Origin: JAOZHU01 sp964632845
Lineage (GTDB): Archaea; Thermoproteota; Bathyarchaeia; Bathyarchaeales; Bathycorpusculaceae
DNA length: 64,000 nucleotides
Assembly: GCA_964632845.1 (NCBI GenBank)
Contig: CAZWDU010000002.1
Location: 62,001-126,000, forward strand
Reading direction: 5' to 3'
In this document: piece by piece, positions 50,679 through 58,993 of the stretch
Position numbering within the stretch: the first letter of the stretch is position 1
Layout of the letters: each line of letters opens with the position of its first letter
Notes under the pieces: generated by a model
Told to the model about the DNA's origin: nothing
What the model saw: only the letters and a program-made list of their open reading frames with translations
The model's database searches: none
Made by a program: the position numbers and the translations under genes

Positions 50679-51908
50679 CTAACCTGTTTGGTTCCAATAG
50701 TAGATTTCGAAATATTTGCCTGTGACTGGAAACGCGGGGTCATCATAAACTATGTCTAAGTTTAAATCATATTGCGAAAGGAGTTTGCGTGAGAGTTCCC
50801 ATATTTGAGGAGACCTTTCGTCTGGTCCCCACATTCCCCAAATTTTATCATTTTGGTGTCTCATTCCCCATCCGTAGTTATGAGGCAGAACTAAGACAGC
50901 TTCAGCTTGGCTAAAATCTGGGAGGCTCTGCTTGTTCGGTTCGGTCATCGCGTCATTCCAGAATCGTTCAAGCGCTTCAAAATGCTCATCCGTCAATATG
51001 CCGTAAGGGTTGTCTTCTATTTGGGGGTAGTTGAAGACCACGGCATATGTTGCGCCAGCTTCATAGGACATGAGCAGTTGTTGGTAAATGTTTTCTCCGC
51101 TGTCAATGTAAGGCGGCTCATCGTACTTCCACGTTATGATTGTGCCCCACGATTTGTTTTGCATCCGAGCGGCACCTCTGGCTAAGGCTATGTCTTGGAC
51201 TAAGGTGTGGTTCCAGCCGAGTTGTGCGAGTATGACATCGTATCCTCCTAAGTAATCCCACCAGTAGAGAGTGTAATCGGAGGTGAAGCTTGTGATTCCA
51301 GCGTTTTTCCAGCGGTCAGGGAGCAAATACATTCTGATCATGTTTGTGAATCGTCTTGCTTCATCAATGTAATCTCTGTTTGTGGTGGTGTTTGCTTTTA
51401 GTGTTGCCATGTAGATTTTGGAAAGGGTTGAGTTGGGTACGGATAGTGCGAACCTGACGAATTCAGGTGAGGCAAAAAAGCTTGCCCAGTCGTAGTCCAT
51501 TTGGATTCCTCCTGGTTCGTCGTCGTAGTATATGCCTAAGAAGCGATTGCCCCATCTTTGTTTGGCGTTTTGGAGTAGGGGTAGTTGCCAAGGGAATGTG
51601 GTGTCGTTGTGGATGCCCAAGTTCAGTATGATGTTGAGTCCTTGGGCGACTGCGTAGTCGCAGATTTCTTTGGTGGCGGTTTCGTTTTCTCTTATGTTTC
51701 CAGATTGTAAGACGAAGAGGTTAGTGTAGGTTTTGACTCTGTCTATTAAGCGCTTGGCTTCTGTGGTGGTGTTTCCGCAGAAGGAAACGCCGACGAAGAA
51801 GGGTTTTGTTTCAGTGTTTGTGTCTATTAGGGCGTGTGGGACAAGGAAGGCTGTAGCTGCGATTGTTGTTAAAAGGATAAGGGTAAGAATGAAAATTTTC
51901 TTCTTCAT
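50679..51908 (-). CDS. Secreted TIM-barrel-like protein (glycosidase-like)
   Basis: A 409-residue protein with a signal peptide or anchor (residues 4-22). The body alternates strands and helices (GLNIILNLGIHND, FLGIYYDDEPGG, YDVILAQLGWNH, GTIITWKYDEPPYID), as in TIM-barrel glycoside hydrolases. Acidic pairs YYDDEPG and KYDEPPY are candidate active-site residues. Many Asn-x-Ser/Thr sites fit an external glycoprotein. Function is not assigned. Confidence 0.6.
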   Translation of the reverse strand: MKKKIFILTLILLTTIAATAFLVPHALIDTNTETKPFFVGVSFCGNTTTEAKRLIDRVKTYTNLFVLQSGNIRENETATKEICDYAVAQGLNIILNLGIHNDTTFPWQLPLLQNAKQRWGNRFLGIYYDDEPGGIQMDYDWASFFASPEFVRFALSVPNSTLSKIYMATLKANTTTNRDYIDEARRFTNMIRMYLLPDRWKNAGITSFTSDYTLYWWDYLGGYDVILAQLGWNHTLVQDIALARGAARMQNKSWGTIITWKYDEPPYIDSGENIYQQLLMSYEAGATYAVVFNYPQIEDNPYGILTDEHFEALERFWNDAMTEPNKQSLPDFSQAEAVLVLPHNYGWGMRHQNDKIWGMWGPDERSPQIWELSRKLLSQYDLNLDIVYDDPAFPVTGKYFEIYYWNQTG

Positions 51909-52156
51909 TCTACATCATGTCTCTTGCGGTTTGAGTCAGATGCAGTATTTCTTTGCCTTTTTATTCTTATAGTTAGGATGGATTCTTAGGCAGATATACT
52001 TTCTTATTTGTTAGGTGTTTGTTCGTAATTGGCTGCTTTTTGATGGTAGTCAGTTTTAATCTTTGTGAACGTATTCGTGAACGTTGCGGCTTGCGCACCA
52101 AAACAGATAAAAACGTGGGCAGTATCCATGAAAGCGTTTAACGTGGAGATAAGCGT

Positions 52157-52351
52157 ATGCCGTCTGAAATGTTTGATGTGGAAAAGTTTGTGGCGATGAG
52201 TGCCAAAGCCGAATTATGCTTAGTTAAAAGGCTTAAGGACACTGTGAAGCTTAAGCTTCGCATGCCGAACCGGCTTTACACGTTGAAAGTTGAACCTCTA
52301 AAAGCAGAGGAGACTATTAAAAAGCTTAAATGTAAAATTGAAGAGCTTTGA
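52157..52351 (+). CDS. rpl38e: Ribosomal protein L38e
   Basis: A 64-residue protein fitting L38e end to end: MPSEMFDVEKFV, VKRLKDTVKLKLRMP, RLYTLKVEPLKAEETI and a terminal KIEEL. GGAG lies 9 nt before the ATG. L38e is shared by eukaryotes and some TACK-group archaea and is absent from most euryarchaea, so it supports the lineage call. Confidence 0.85.
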   Translation: MPSEMFDVEKFVAMSAKAELCLVKRLKDTVKLKLRMPNRLYTLKVEPLKAEETIKKLKCKIEEL

Positions 52352-52437
52352 GCTGTTTTTGTGTAGGCGCGTGTTCTATAGTACGTGGAAAAAATCTATA
52401 GCTGTTCTTGTATGAACGGCTTGAAGTGCCTGTTTTT

Positions 52438-54339
52438 TTAGTTTGTATTTTTGTGGTGTCGTTTTTTGAGTGCCACTGCGGTTGTGGTGGTTATCGCGAT
52501 TGCTGTTGCGCCTGCTGCTGCGTAAATGAGTTCTATCTGCGGTGTTGTTGGTTGAGGTTGCGGTGACTCTGTTGGTTGCTCTGAAGGTGAAGTTGAAGGT
52601 GATGGGCTGGGGCTTGGGGATGGGGTTGAGGATGGTGAAGGCGTCGGAGACGGCTTTGGAGTTGGTGTGTGCGCAGGCGATGGTGATTGGGAGGGCGAGG
52701 GTGCTGGAGTCGTTTCTGTTACGAAGACATGCATCAACGGATAATGGTCTACATCATTCTCGAAAACAACATATTCTGTGTCGCCAATTCCGTCACCGTC
52801 AGCATCAATGCCATTGTAGTCACTCCAGTAGTTGCCCTGCGTGCCGTTATCCCATGAATTGAAATACCCTATAGCTGGGGAATATGCTTGATCTGTATTG
52901 TTGATGAAGTTGTTATGATACAGAGTGTTGTTTGAGGCGAGATAGTAAATACCATATTGGTAGTTGTTTGTCAAGTTATTTGCAAATAGGCTGTTATACC
53001 TGCTCGAAGCGATATGAATGCCATAATAGTTGTTGGTAAACTTGTTTGCGAATATGCTGGTATAGTTGATTGAAGAAATGGCAAGTCCGAAAGTGTTGTT
53101 TACAAAGTTGTTTGCGGAAATGGTGTTATAGCTGCTTGAAAGGACATAGATGCCAGCAAAAAAGCTGTCGGTTATGCTATTTGCTGAAATAATGTTGTTG
53201 CTTCCTGAATCGACGGCAACGCCATAACTTCCGCTGTTCGTTATGTTATTTTCAGAAATACTGTTATTGGTGCCTGAGCTGGCAAAGATTGCGTAACTGT
53301 GGTTTGTGAATGTGTTGCCCTTTATTCTTGAGTTCGTAGTGGACTCTAGCCGTGCCCCCATTTCGTTGTTAGCGAGATTTAAGTTTTGGACGGTAATGTT
53401 CGTACAATTTATTAGGACAACGCATCCTGCATCAACTGGAACTGCCAGATTTTGCTTGTTGATCCAGTAATAGATGGGTTTGCTGTCAACTGTGTTGGAG
53501 GAATCAATATCATTTAAGCCTGAGCCCCCAAAATTATATGTGTTGTTGTTCATTCTGTTGTTTCTATATATACTGTTACTTGAACGAGCAGCGAGACCGC
53601 AAAAGTTGTTGTCTGTTATGTTGTTGTCAAAAATACTATTGTAGTTTCCAGAAGTGAGGTAAACGCCATAGTTGTTGTTGCTCATTGTGTTTGCTGAAAT
53701 AGTGTTGTTGTTTCCTGAAGCAACGGCGACGCCATAATTAAAGCTGTCTGTTATGTTGTTTTCAGAAACAGTGTTGAAGCTACTTGAGGAAACAAAGGAG
53801 CCATACACGTCATAAGGTGTTAGGTAGATGTTATAAAAAGTGTTGTTCATTACGTTGTTCTCTGAAATATTGTTATAGTCGCTTGCCAGGATGCGAATGC
53901 CATAATTGTTTCTCATGATGTTGGTCGCGCATACCGTGTTACCAGAAGAAGTGGATAAGAAAATACCGCAATTAAATTTTCTGATAGTCATGTTTTTAAT
54001 CGTAACGTTGCTTATCCCACCCAAAAATATTCCAGTTTCATCGCCTAACCCTGACTCTCTTGGCCCATCCACCACATGCCCTGCGCCGTTAACCACAATG
54101 TTGTTGCGCTCAATAACGATTTGATCGTAAACGTCAGCCGTGAACGTGTAATAGACGTTTCCAACATTCGAAATAGGCGCAGATGCAGGATCAACTGACC
54201 CGTCAGTTCTGATATAGATCGTTCCAACTTCTGCATCTACTGATTCGACGCTGAATTTAACCGAAACAACGCTGATTAGCAAGATAACTACGAGCACCAG
54301 AGGAACACGGCTTGTCATTTTTTCCTCTCTACGTTTCAT
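52438..54339 (-). CDS. Secreted NosD-like right-handed beta-helix protein
   Basis: A 633-residue surface protein. It has a signal peptide (about residues 10-35) and some 20 turns of a parallel beta-helix (repeats like NTISANTMSNNNYGVYL, YNSIFDNNITDN), with NYWSDYNG and DADGDGIGDTEY near the end of the helix. A Pro/Ser/Thr-rich stalk (about 560-600) and a C-terminal membrane helix with a basic tail (LKKRHHKN) follow. It is anchored at the cell surface. Start ATG 54339 or 54318. NosD-type repeats often bind sugars or are structural. Confidence 0.85.
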   Translation of the reverse strand: MKRREEKMTSRVPLVLVVILLISVVSVKFSVESVDAEVGTIYIRTDGSVDPASAPISNVGNVYYTFTADVYDQIVIERNNIVVNGAGHVVDGPRESGLGDETGIFLGGISNVTIKNMTIRKFNCGIFLSTSSGNTVCATNIMRNNYGIRILASDYNNISENNVMNNTFYNIYLTPYDVYGSFVSSSSFNTVSENNITDSFNYGVAVASGNNNTISANTMSNNNYGVYLTSGNYNSIFDNNITDNNFCGLAARSSNSIYRNNRMNNNTYNFGGSGLNDIDSSNTVDSKPIYYWINKQNLAVPVDAGCVVLINCTNITVQNLNLANNEMGARLESTTNSRIKGNTFTNHSYAIFASSGTNNSISENNITNSGSYGVAVDSGSNNIISANSITDSFFAGIYVLSSSYNTISANNFVNNTFGLAISSINYTSIFANKFTNNYYGIHIASSRYNSLFANNLTNNYQYGIYYLASNNTLYHNNFINNTDQAYSPAIGYFNSWDNGTQGNYWSDYNGIDADGDGIGDTEYVVFENDVDHYPLMHVFVTETTPAPSPSQSPSPAHTPTPKPSPTPSPSSTPSPSPSPSPSTSPSEQPTESPQPQPTTPQIELIYAAAGATAIAITTTTAVALKKRHHKNTN

Positions 54340-54345
54340 TTGTGA

Positions 54346-54555
54346 TTAGAACCCCCTGTAAAACGGTCTGATAGCTGGAAATAAGCAAAGATATCCTCTC
54401 CGTGTAGTCCGCATCGGCACGTTTAACGTCCAAGAATCTGCGATATCAGAAGCCCAAATAGGCTTAATAGTAACTAAACATGACGCCGTTAGGCTGGTGA
54501 AAATCAAAGCGAAAGCCACTTTCTTGCGCGCAGTCACCTTGAGCGAAGTAACCAC
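54346..54555 (-). pseudogene. Truncated secreted protein, possibly a kelch remnant
   Basis: A 69-residue frame from a GTG preceded by AAGGAG. It has a convincing signal peptide (VAFALIFTSLTASCLV), then ADSWTLNVPMRTTRRGYL, which resembles the first blade of archaeal kelch proteins (usual pattern WT...MPTAR). Homology ends there and a stop follows, 6 bp before the beta-helix gene. Probably an N-terminal leftover, or a short secreted peptide. Confidence 0.4.
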
Positions 54556-54626
54556 CGTATTTTTCGCTCCTTCAAGCGTTACACACCTAACAATAGGGCT
54601 ATTTTTGCGTTAAAAGCTTTATTGTA

Positions 54627-54672
54627 AAGTTTTCTTGACTAAACAGGCATTTCTTAGTCAAGTTTTCTTGAC
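54627..54672. promoter_or_regulatory. Paired direct repeat upstream of the secreted-protein genes
   Basis: AAGTTTTCTTGAC occurs at 54627-54639 and 54660-54672, spaced 33 bp (about three helical turns). TTGACTAA and TTAGTCAA also form an inverted pair between them. It lies 70-115 bp before the GTG at 54555, read on the minus strand, and 42 bp from the end of the JAMM gene. Candidate binding site of an unknown regulator. Confidence 0.4.
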
Positions 54673-54713
54673 AAAGCACAAATCAAGCTCGTTTTGCAAT
54701 ATCAATAACGCTA

Positions 54714-55103
54714 TTATTGCACAATTTCCAAGTGCAGTTTTTCTCCATGCGAGTTGTAAATCGCCACGTTCCGTTCATCCGCAAAGGGGAACCCCACAAT
54801 CATGAGTATGCGACCGAAAAAATGGTTAAAATCCACATCTGAAGGCGTTATATTCCCTGAAGGATGCGAATGAACCGTGCCAACGATAGAAAAGTCCACG
54901 GGCAGCATGTACAGTGGAATATGGGCGAAGCCAGGCCCATACGTTGCCAAGGGCGGCACCACAAGCTCTTCCACGCGGATTGTGTCTTTGGTTTTTTTGC
55001 CTCTGAGCAGCAGAATTGTTTCCTTCGGGTAAAGTCTGCGGGCGCCTTCAAAAATCGAGTCCAATAACTCCGCAGTAAGAGCGACAGCCGCTGTCTTTGC
55101 CAT
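54714..55103 (-). CDS. JAMM/MPN-family metallopeptidase-like protein
   Basis: A 129-residue Mov34/JAB domain with the Glu in KETILLLRG and the zinc motif HSHPSGNITPSDVD. It is small and stand-alone, like archaeal JAMM proteins that remove ubiquitin-like modifiers (SAMPs) or cut sulphur-carrier fusions. ATG at 55103 chosen; the frame to 55181 adds residues without homology. No ubiquitin-like gene is adjacent. Confidence 0.85.
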   Translation of the reverse strand: MAKTAAVALTAELLDSIFEGARRLYPKETILLLRGKKTKDTIRVEELVVPPLATYGPGFAHIPLYMLPVDFSIVGTVHSHPSGNITPSDVDFNHFFGRILMIVGFPFADERNVAIYNSHGEKLHLEIVQ

Positions 55104-55195
55104 AAACAGCCAACACGCATAGCGCTTAATTACTTTTGCTGTATGCAGGAAACGGAAAAAAGAAATAAACCCGAAGCCCAACTATGACTAAAAGA

Positions 55196-55283
55196 GCCGG
55201 GATGGCAGAGTGGTTAACGCGCGGGCCTTGAGAGCCCGTGGACCTGCTGGTCCGCATGGGTTCGAATCCCATTCCCGGCGCCA
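55196..55283 (+). tRNA. tRNA-Ser (UGA), CCA encoded
   Basis: Acceptor arms GCCGGGA and TCCCGGC pair. The anticodon stem CGGGC/GCCCG encloses loop CTTGAGA with anticodon TGA. A long variable arm (TGGACC...GGTCCGC) is present, as in all tRNA-Ser. The discriminator is G and CCA is encoded. The T arm holds TTCGAAT. Confidence 0.95.
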
Positions 55284-55335
55284 CTTTGTGTTATATGCTT
55301 TACTTTATGGTGGATAGCAATTTGTGAATGTCTTC

Positions 55336-55680
55336 CTAATTCGTCTTTTCTGTTATGAATTCTTTCAGCACTTCTTTTACGGGCATCTCGAAGAGTGTGC
55401 GTAAGCGATTCAGTAATTGTTCTCCGTTTTGGGTGATTGAGTAGTATTTGGTGCGGCGTCTGCCCTTTTGCGCCCACTCGCCAACAATGAATCCCTCTTT
55501 TTCCAACTCGTACAAGAGTGGGTATATTAGTCCTGAAGTGAGGTTTTGTCCTGTTGATTGTTTCATTTCCTTGACGATTCCGTAGCCTGACATGGGCTTC
55601 TGGTTAACAAGCCACAGAATAATGCCCCTGCTCAAGCTTGTGATTGTGGTTTTGATAAGTTCCTTTTCTGTTTCTGCCAT
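55336..55680 (-). CDS. PadR-family regulator 1
   Basis: A 114-residue winged-helix protein: GIILWLVNQKPMSGYGIVKEM, SGLIYPLLYELEKEGFI (each cut for length) and a basic wing GRRRTKYYSI, then a short dimerisation helix (EMPVKEVLKEF). It is divergent from a second PadR gene. The ligand is unknown. Confidence 0.85.
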   Translation of the reverse strand: MAETEKELIKTTITSLSRGIILWLVNQKPMSGYGIVKEMKQSTGQNLTSGLIYPLLYELEKEGFIVGEWAQKGRRRTKYYSITQNGEQLLNRLRTLFEMPVKEVLKEFITEKTN

Positions 55681-55760
55681 TGAGCATATGCCTCGAATTG
55701 CAATAGTTATCTAAAGCTTGTGTTCTTATTAAATTTCTTTCAGATTAAGGCAAAAAGGTT

Positions 55761-55778
55761 GATATATCGAAATTTAAA
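55761..55778 (+). promoter_or_regulatory. Promoter/operator of PadR regulator 2
   Basis: ATATATCGAAATTTAAA at 55762-55778: BRE-like CGAAA plus TATA TTTAAA centred 26 bp before the ATG at 55802, so the mRNA is likely leaderless. The upstream ATATATCG is shared with the radical-SAM gene promoter (56500), beyond what a TATA/BRE requires. Confidence 0.55.
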
Positions 55779-55801
55779 ATAAACCTAGCGGCGCAGAACT
55801 C

Positions 55802-56131
55802 ATGGTTGATACTATCACCGCGTTTCAACGAGGTCTTGATAGACCACTTGTACTTTGGCTTATTTCCAAAGGTCCCACATATGGATATGAAATCATCAAG
55901 GAAATCAAGAGACTAACTGGGCGGCGGTTGAAGCCAGCAACGTTGTATCCGTTTCTTAATCGGTTAGAAGATGAAGGCTTCTTAGTAAGCGAATTAATAG
56001 AAAAAAATCGAAGAGAACTGAGATTTTACCGCTTAACTGATAAAGGAAAAAATATTCTCGCGAAAATGTTTGACTTGTTTAAGATGCCTATTAGGCGAGT
56101 GATTGCTGACCTGCTAGGCGAACAAGAATAG
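55802..56131 (+). CDS. PadR-family regulator 2
   Basis: A 109-residue winged-helix protein with RPLVLWLISKGPTYGYEIIKEI in outline (residues 14-35), KPATLYPFLNRLEDEGF, and a wing RRELRFYRLT. About a third of it matches PadR regulator 1 by eye. Its promoter motif is shared with the radical-SAM gene, suggesting it may control both itself and that gene. Confidence 0.85.
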   Translation: MVDTITAFQRGLDRPLVLWLISKGPTYGYEIIKEIKRLTGRRLKPATLYPFLNRLEDEGFLVSELIEKNRRELRFYRLTDKGKNILAKMFDLFKMPIRRVIADLLGEQE

Positions 56132-56163
56132 AAAATGGTGCCAAATAACCGCGCCCACCAGCC

Positions 56164-56421
56164 TCATCGTTTTTCCTGTTGTTTCTCCAGTTTTTTGGGA
56201 GGCGCTTCCGCGTAGGATGTAACTTGTCCTGTGCTCATATTCACCTGAGCCTCAAAAGTCCTCACAGTATAAAAGAAGCGTGCACGCTTGAATTCAACTT
56301 CACCCTGCAATACCCAAGCAGTGTCTTCTGGCGACATTCTTCTGAAGAAGATTCGCTCTACTCTGGCGTGTCTCTGTTTGATAAAATCTTTAGTCCTTAT
56401 TTCTGCTTCTGCAGAGTTCAT
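56164..56421 (-). CDS. Hypothetical PepSY-like protein
   Basis: An 85-residue soluble protein. The segment AWVLQGEVEFKRARFFYTV then FEAQVNMSTGQVTSY has the strand-turn-strand layout of PepSY-like domains. The C-terminus is basic (PPKKLEKQQEKR). ATG at 56421 preferred over 56439. It is convergent with PadR regulator 2. Confidence 0.5.
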   Translation of the reverse strand: MNSAEAEIRTKDFIKQRHARVERIFFRRMSPEDTAWVLQGEVEFKRARFFYTVRTFEAQVNMSTGQVTSYAEAPPKKLEKQQEKR

Positions 56422-56499
56422 TGTTATGCTGTTCCCCATTTGTGAATACCGCGTTTGTAAGAGTCTGGAGCCACATGTTCGCCGTTTGAGAGAATAGAT

Positions 56500-56516
56500 A
56501 TATATCGGAATTTAAA
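56500..56516 (+). promoter_or_regulatory. Promoter/operator of the radical-SAM gene
   Basis: ATATATCGGAATTTAAA, identical in 16 of 17 positions to the PadR regulator 2 promoter. TTTAAA is centred about 28 bp before the ATG at 56542, again suggesting a leaderless mRNA. Confidence 0.55.
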
Positions 56517-56541
56517 TGTTTTGTAAAATAGAATACATTGG

Positions 56542-58155
56542 ATGCGCGCTACACGAGGGAAAAAATTGGAAAAGACCAATGACGGAGCCAAGATTGTTCT
56601 AACCGCCTCAGCAGTAGAAATGAGCGACTTTTACTACAGCCAATTCTTTGCCTTTGTGGGCGGTTTCTCGAAGGGGCCAATACCCGCGTGGCTCCCGAGA
56701 AAGCACCTGTACCCACCAGCCGAAAGCAACAGCGATGGAACCGCAAAATACGCGCCGTATGGTCTTAGAAAAGTGGAAGCGATACTGTTAGAAAATGGAT
56801 TCAACGAATCCGATATTGCCGTTGCTCAACCCCATCAGCTAAACGCTTTCGTCGGTTCAAACACGAAAGTTGTAGGCATATCAACCATGGATCCATTGGG
56901 AATGGGCTACGTCAGCAAAACATATTCCTCATTAATCGGAGGCGGAGAACCAATGAACGCGATAGAATTCAGAGCCTTATTGAAGCATCCGAGCTTTCGA
57001 AGGCACAAGCCAACGATAATAGTCGGTGGTGCAGGAGCATGGCAACTGGAACGCAAGCAGACAATGCGCGCGTATGGAATTGACTGCATAGTATTAGGCG
57101 AAAGCGAAACAATAGCAGCTGACCTTTTCACTAAGGCGGCGAAAGGAGAAAAAGTTCCCCCAGTAGTTCGCTGCAACACGAATCCAACGCTTGAAGAAAT
57201 CCCCGCAATTAAACACGCGTCACTCCATGGCTGTGTGGAAATCTCCAGAGGCTGCGGCAGAAACTGCCAGTTCTGCACACCCACTATGCAGCAAAGAAGA
57301 AATTTCCCGCTAGACAAAATCATGGAAGAAGTAGCCGTCAACGTCAAAGAAGGAAACGGGAAAATAACTCTCGCAACAGAAGACATATTCCTATATGGCG
57401 CCAAAGACAGCGGTTTCATCCCCAACAAAACTGCAGTCATAGAATTGCTTAGAACAGTCGCGTCATACCCCGGGGTTACAGCCGTCCAACCTGCCCACAT
57501 GTCGTTGGCTCCAGTCGTTCATGACCCAAGTATGGTCAAAGAGGCAGCGGAAATACTGATTGAACGCAACTGGCATGGCTACTGCGGGAAACCTATTGTA
57601 ACGGCTGAGACGGGAGTAGAAACTGGCAGCGTTCGCCTCTTGCGAAAGTATATGGCGGGGAAACCGCTTCCTTTTAAGCTTGAAGAATGGAGAGAACTTG
57701 TCCCTCAAGCTTTTGGGATTCTGAACGACAACAATTGGTTTCCGCTTGCCACATTAATTGTGGGGCTGCCCGATGAAACAGAAGACGACGTTGAAGAGAC
57801 ACTTGAGCTAATTGACGACCTCGACAAGTATAACGCTTTTTTTGTTCCATTACTGTTTGTCCCCTTAGAAAAGTGCCGCTTAGAAAATCAATCTGGCGCT
57901 GAGTTAAGCAGTCTTTCAAAGTTGCGATGGGAATTTCTTACGGAATGCTGGGAATACAATGTACGTGTCTGGCGCTCATCTTATTTAGAATTCAGAATTC
58001 ACAACCCTCTGCTCTATGAAGCCTGTACAAAGTTCTTCTTGCCGTCAATTGGGCTTATTTCCGGACTCTACTATGGAGCAAAACATGGAAAGATTGCAAA
58101 GGATGCTATTTGGAACATGACGGGATTATCGTTGAAAGAAGCCCCTGCAAGTTAG
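56542..58155 (+). CDS. B12-binding-type radical SAM protein
   Basis: A 537-residue protein. The N-terminal half has a Rossmann-like region (VVGISTMDPLGMGYVS, TIIVGGAGAWQLE, DCIVLGESE) of cobalamin-binding type but without the classic DxHxxG loop that I could see. The radical-SAM cluster motif is RGCGRNCQFC (near residue 235), then GLPDETEDDVEETL. B12 radical-SAM enzymes often methylate or rearrange unactivated carbons. The substrate is unknown. A PadR-linked promoter lies upstream. Confidence 0.82.
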   Translation: MRATRGKKLEKTNDGAKIVLTASAVEMSDFYYSQFFAFVGGFSKGPIPAWLPRKHLYPPAESNSDGTAKYAPYGLRKVEAILLENGFNESDIAVAQPHQLNAFVGSNTKVVGISTMDPLGMGYVSKTYSSLIGGGEPMNAIEFRALLKHPSFRRHKPTIIVGGAGAWQLERKQTMRAYGIDCIVLGESETIAADLFTKAAKGEKVPPVVRCNTNPTLEEIPAIKHASLHGCVEISRGCGRNCQFCTPTMQQRRNFPLDKIMEEVAVNVKEGNGKITLATEDIFLYGAKDSGFIPNKTAVIELLRTVASYPGVTAVQPAHMSLAPVVHDPSMVKEAAEILIERNWHGYCGKPIVTAETGVETGSVRLLRKYMAGKPLPFKLEEWRELVPQAFGILNDNNWFPLATLIVGLPDETEDDVEETLELIDDLDKYNAFFVPLLFVPLEKCRLENQSGAELSSLSKLRWEFLTECWEYNVRVWRSSYLEFRIHNPLLYEACTKFFLPSIGLISGLYYGAKHGKIAKDAIWNMTGLSLKEAPAS

Positions 58156-58185
58156 TTTCTCTTTGGAATTTACTGGTAAACCAGA

Positions 58186-58206
58186 TTCGAATCCAGCCCA
58201 GCGCCA
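58186..58206 (+). pseudogene. Possible 3' end fragment of a tRNA (tRNA-Ser-like)
   Basis: TTCGAATCC followed by a shortened stem and GCGCCA, matching the T-loop and 3' end of the tRNA-Ser at 55260-55283 with a 2-base deletion. The following TTTTGTTT also resembles the flank after the real tRNA (CTTTGTGT). Short, so weak. Confidence 0.35.
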
Positions 58207-58233
58207 TTTTGTTTGAACTTTTATTGGCAGATA

Positions 58234-58280
58234 GGTTTATAAGAAATAATCATAATTGTGATAATCATAACTATCATAAT
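58234..58280 (+). promoter_or_regulatory. Promoter and operator repeats of the MarR gene
   Basis: A TATA-like GTTTATAAG at 58235-58243 is followed by ATAATCATAA at 58246-58255 and 58261-58270 (15 bp apart) and CTATCATAAT at 58271-58280. The repeats cover the expected transcription start, the usual place for archaeal repressor sites. Autoregulation by the MarR-type protein is inferred. Confidence 0.5.
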
Positions 58281-58294
58281 ATGAAGTGTGCTAC

Positions 58295-58768
58295 ATGCTC
58301 TTCAGGAACGAAACCGACAAAAAAGTATTCGAACTAATTACCGGCATCTACATTAGATTCGGAAGACTATCTCAGCAACAACTGAAAAAGTTGAACATGA
58401 CCTTTTCACAATTCCGAACAATGCTAATCCTATCACAAAAAGACAACATTACTCAGCGTGAATTTGCAGACAGAATAGACACAGACACAACAACCGTAAT
58501 GGTGCTCTGCGATTCGCTTGAGAAAAAAGGTTGGCTGATGCGAATGCCAGACGCAACTGACCGAAGAGTAAACAGACTTGTCTTAACTGACGAAGGAAAA
58601 AAAGTTTTTGCACAAGCCCTGCCGTTACTCCAGAAAACCTACAATGACTATGCTCTGAGCAACATCTCAACTGATGAACTGAAGGCTGCTATTCCAGCGT
58701 TGGAAAAACTGTTCTTAAACATCAACACATGCCTAAAACAAAAAAGAAAACAAGCGAGGCGAAACTAA
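58295..58768 (+). CDS. MarR-family regulator
   Basis: A 157-residue winged-helix protein: MTFSQFRTMLILSQKDNITQ (residues 32-51 region), FADRIDTDTTTVMVLCDSLEKKGWL in outline, the wing DATDRRVNRLVLT and a C-terminal dimerisation helix. The ATG at 58295 is chosen; a GTG at 58286 is possible. Its stop overlaps the next ATG by 1 bp (TAATG), so the membrane protein is co-expressed. Confidence 0.87.
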   Translation: MLFRNETDKKVFELITGIYIRFGRLSQQQLKKLNMTFSQFRTMLILSQKDNITQREFADRIDTDTTTVMVLCDSLEKKGWLMRMPDATDRRVNRLVLTDEGKKVFAQALPLLQKTYNDYALSNISTDELKAAIPALEKLFLNINTCLKQKRKQARRN

Positions 58769-58989
58769 TGGGCACAACACGAAAAATAGTGCTGTTCACA
58801 CTTTTAGCAGCGATTATCGGCGGATGGATTTACGCTGCAGTTCGGACAGCAATGCCATCAGAAAAAGCAAGCAAGCTATGCCTTCTGGGGTATAAGGCGC
58901 ACTGCTCGTTTACGCCAATAAGCACAGTAATCTGCATAGTCGCTGCGCTCATCACAATTTACGCAGCCGTGAGAATACTCAGGAAATAA
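58768..58989 (+). CDS. Small two-helix membrane protein
   Basis: A 73-residue protein with two helices (IVLFTLLAAIIGGWIYAAV and VICIVAALITIYAAVRIL) and a loop holding LCLLGYKAHC with two Cys. No family recognised. Coupled to the MarR gene by a TAATG overlap, so it may be the controlled membrane function. ATG 58768 preferred over 58729. Confidence 0.6.
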   Translation: MGTTRKIVLFTLLAAIIGGWIYAAVRTAMPSEKASKLCLLGYKAHCSFTPISTVICIVAALITIYAAVRILRK

Positions 58990-58993
58990 CAGG

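Noticed and set aside
55214..55477. Minus-strand frame of 87 residues over tRNA-Ser
   Set aside because: It reads antisense through the tRNA and the PadR gene end, another well-known artefact.
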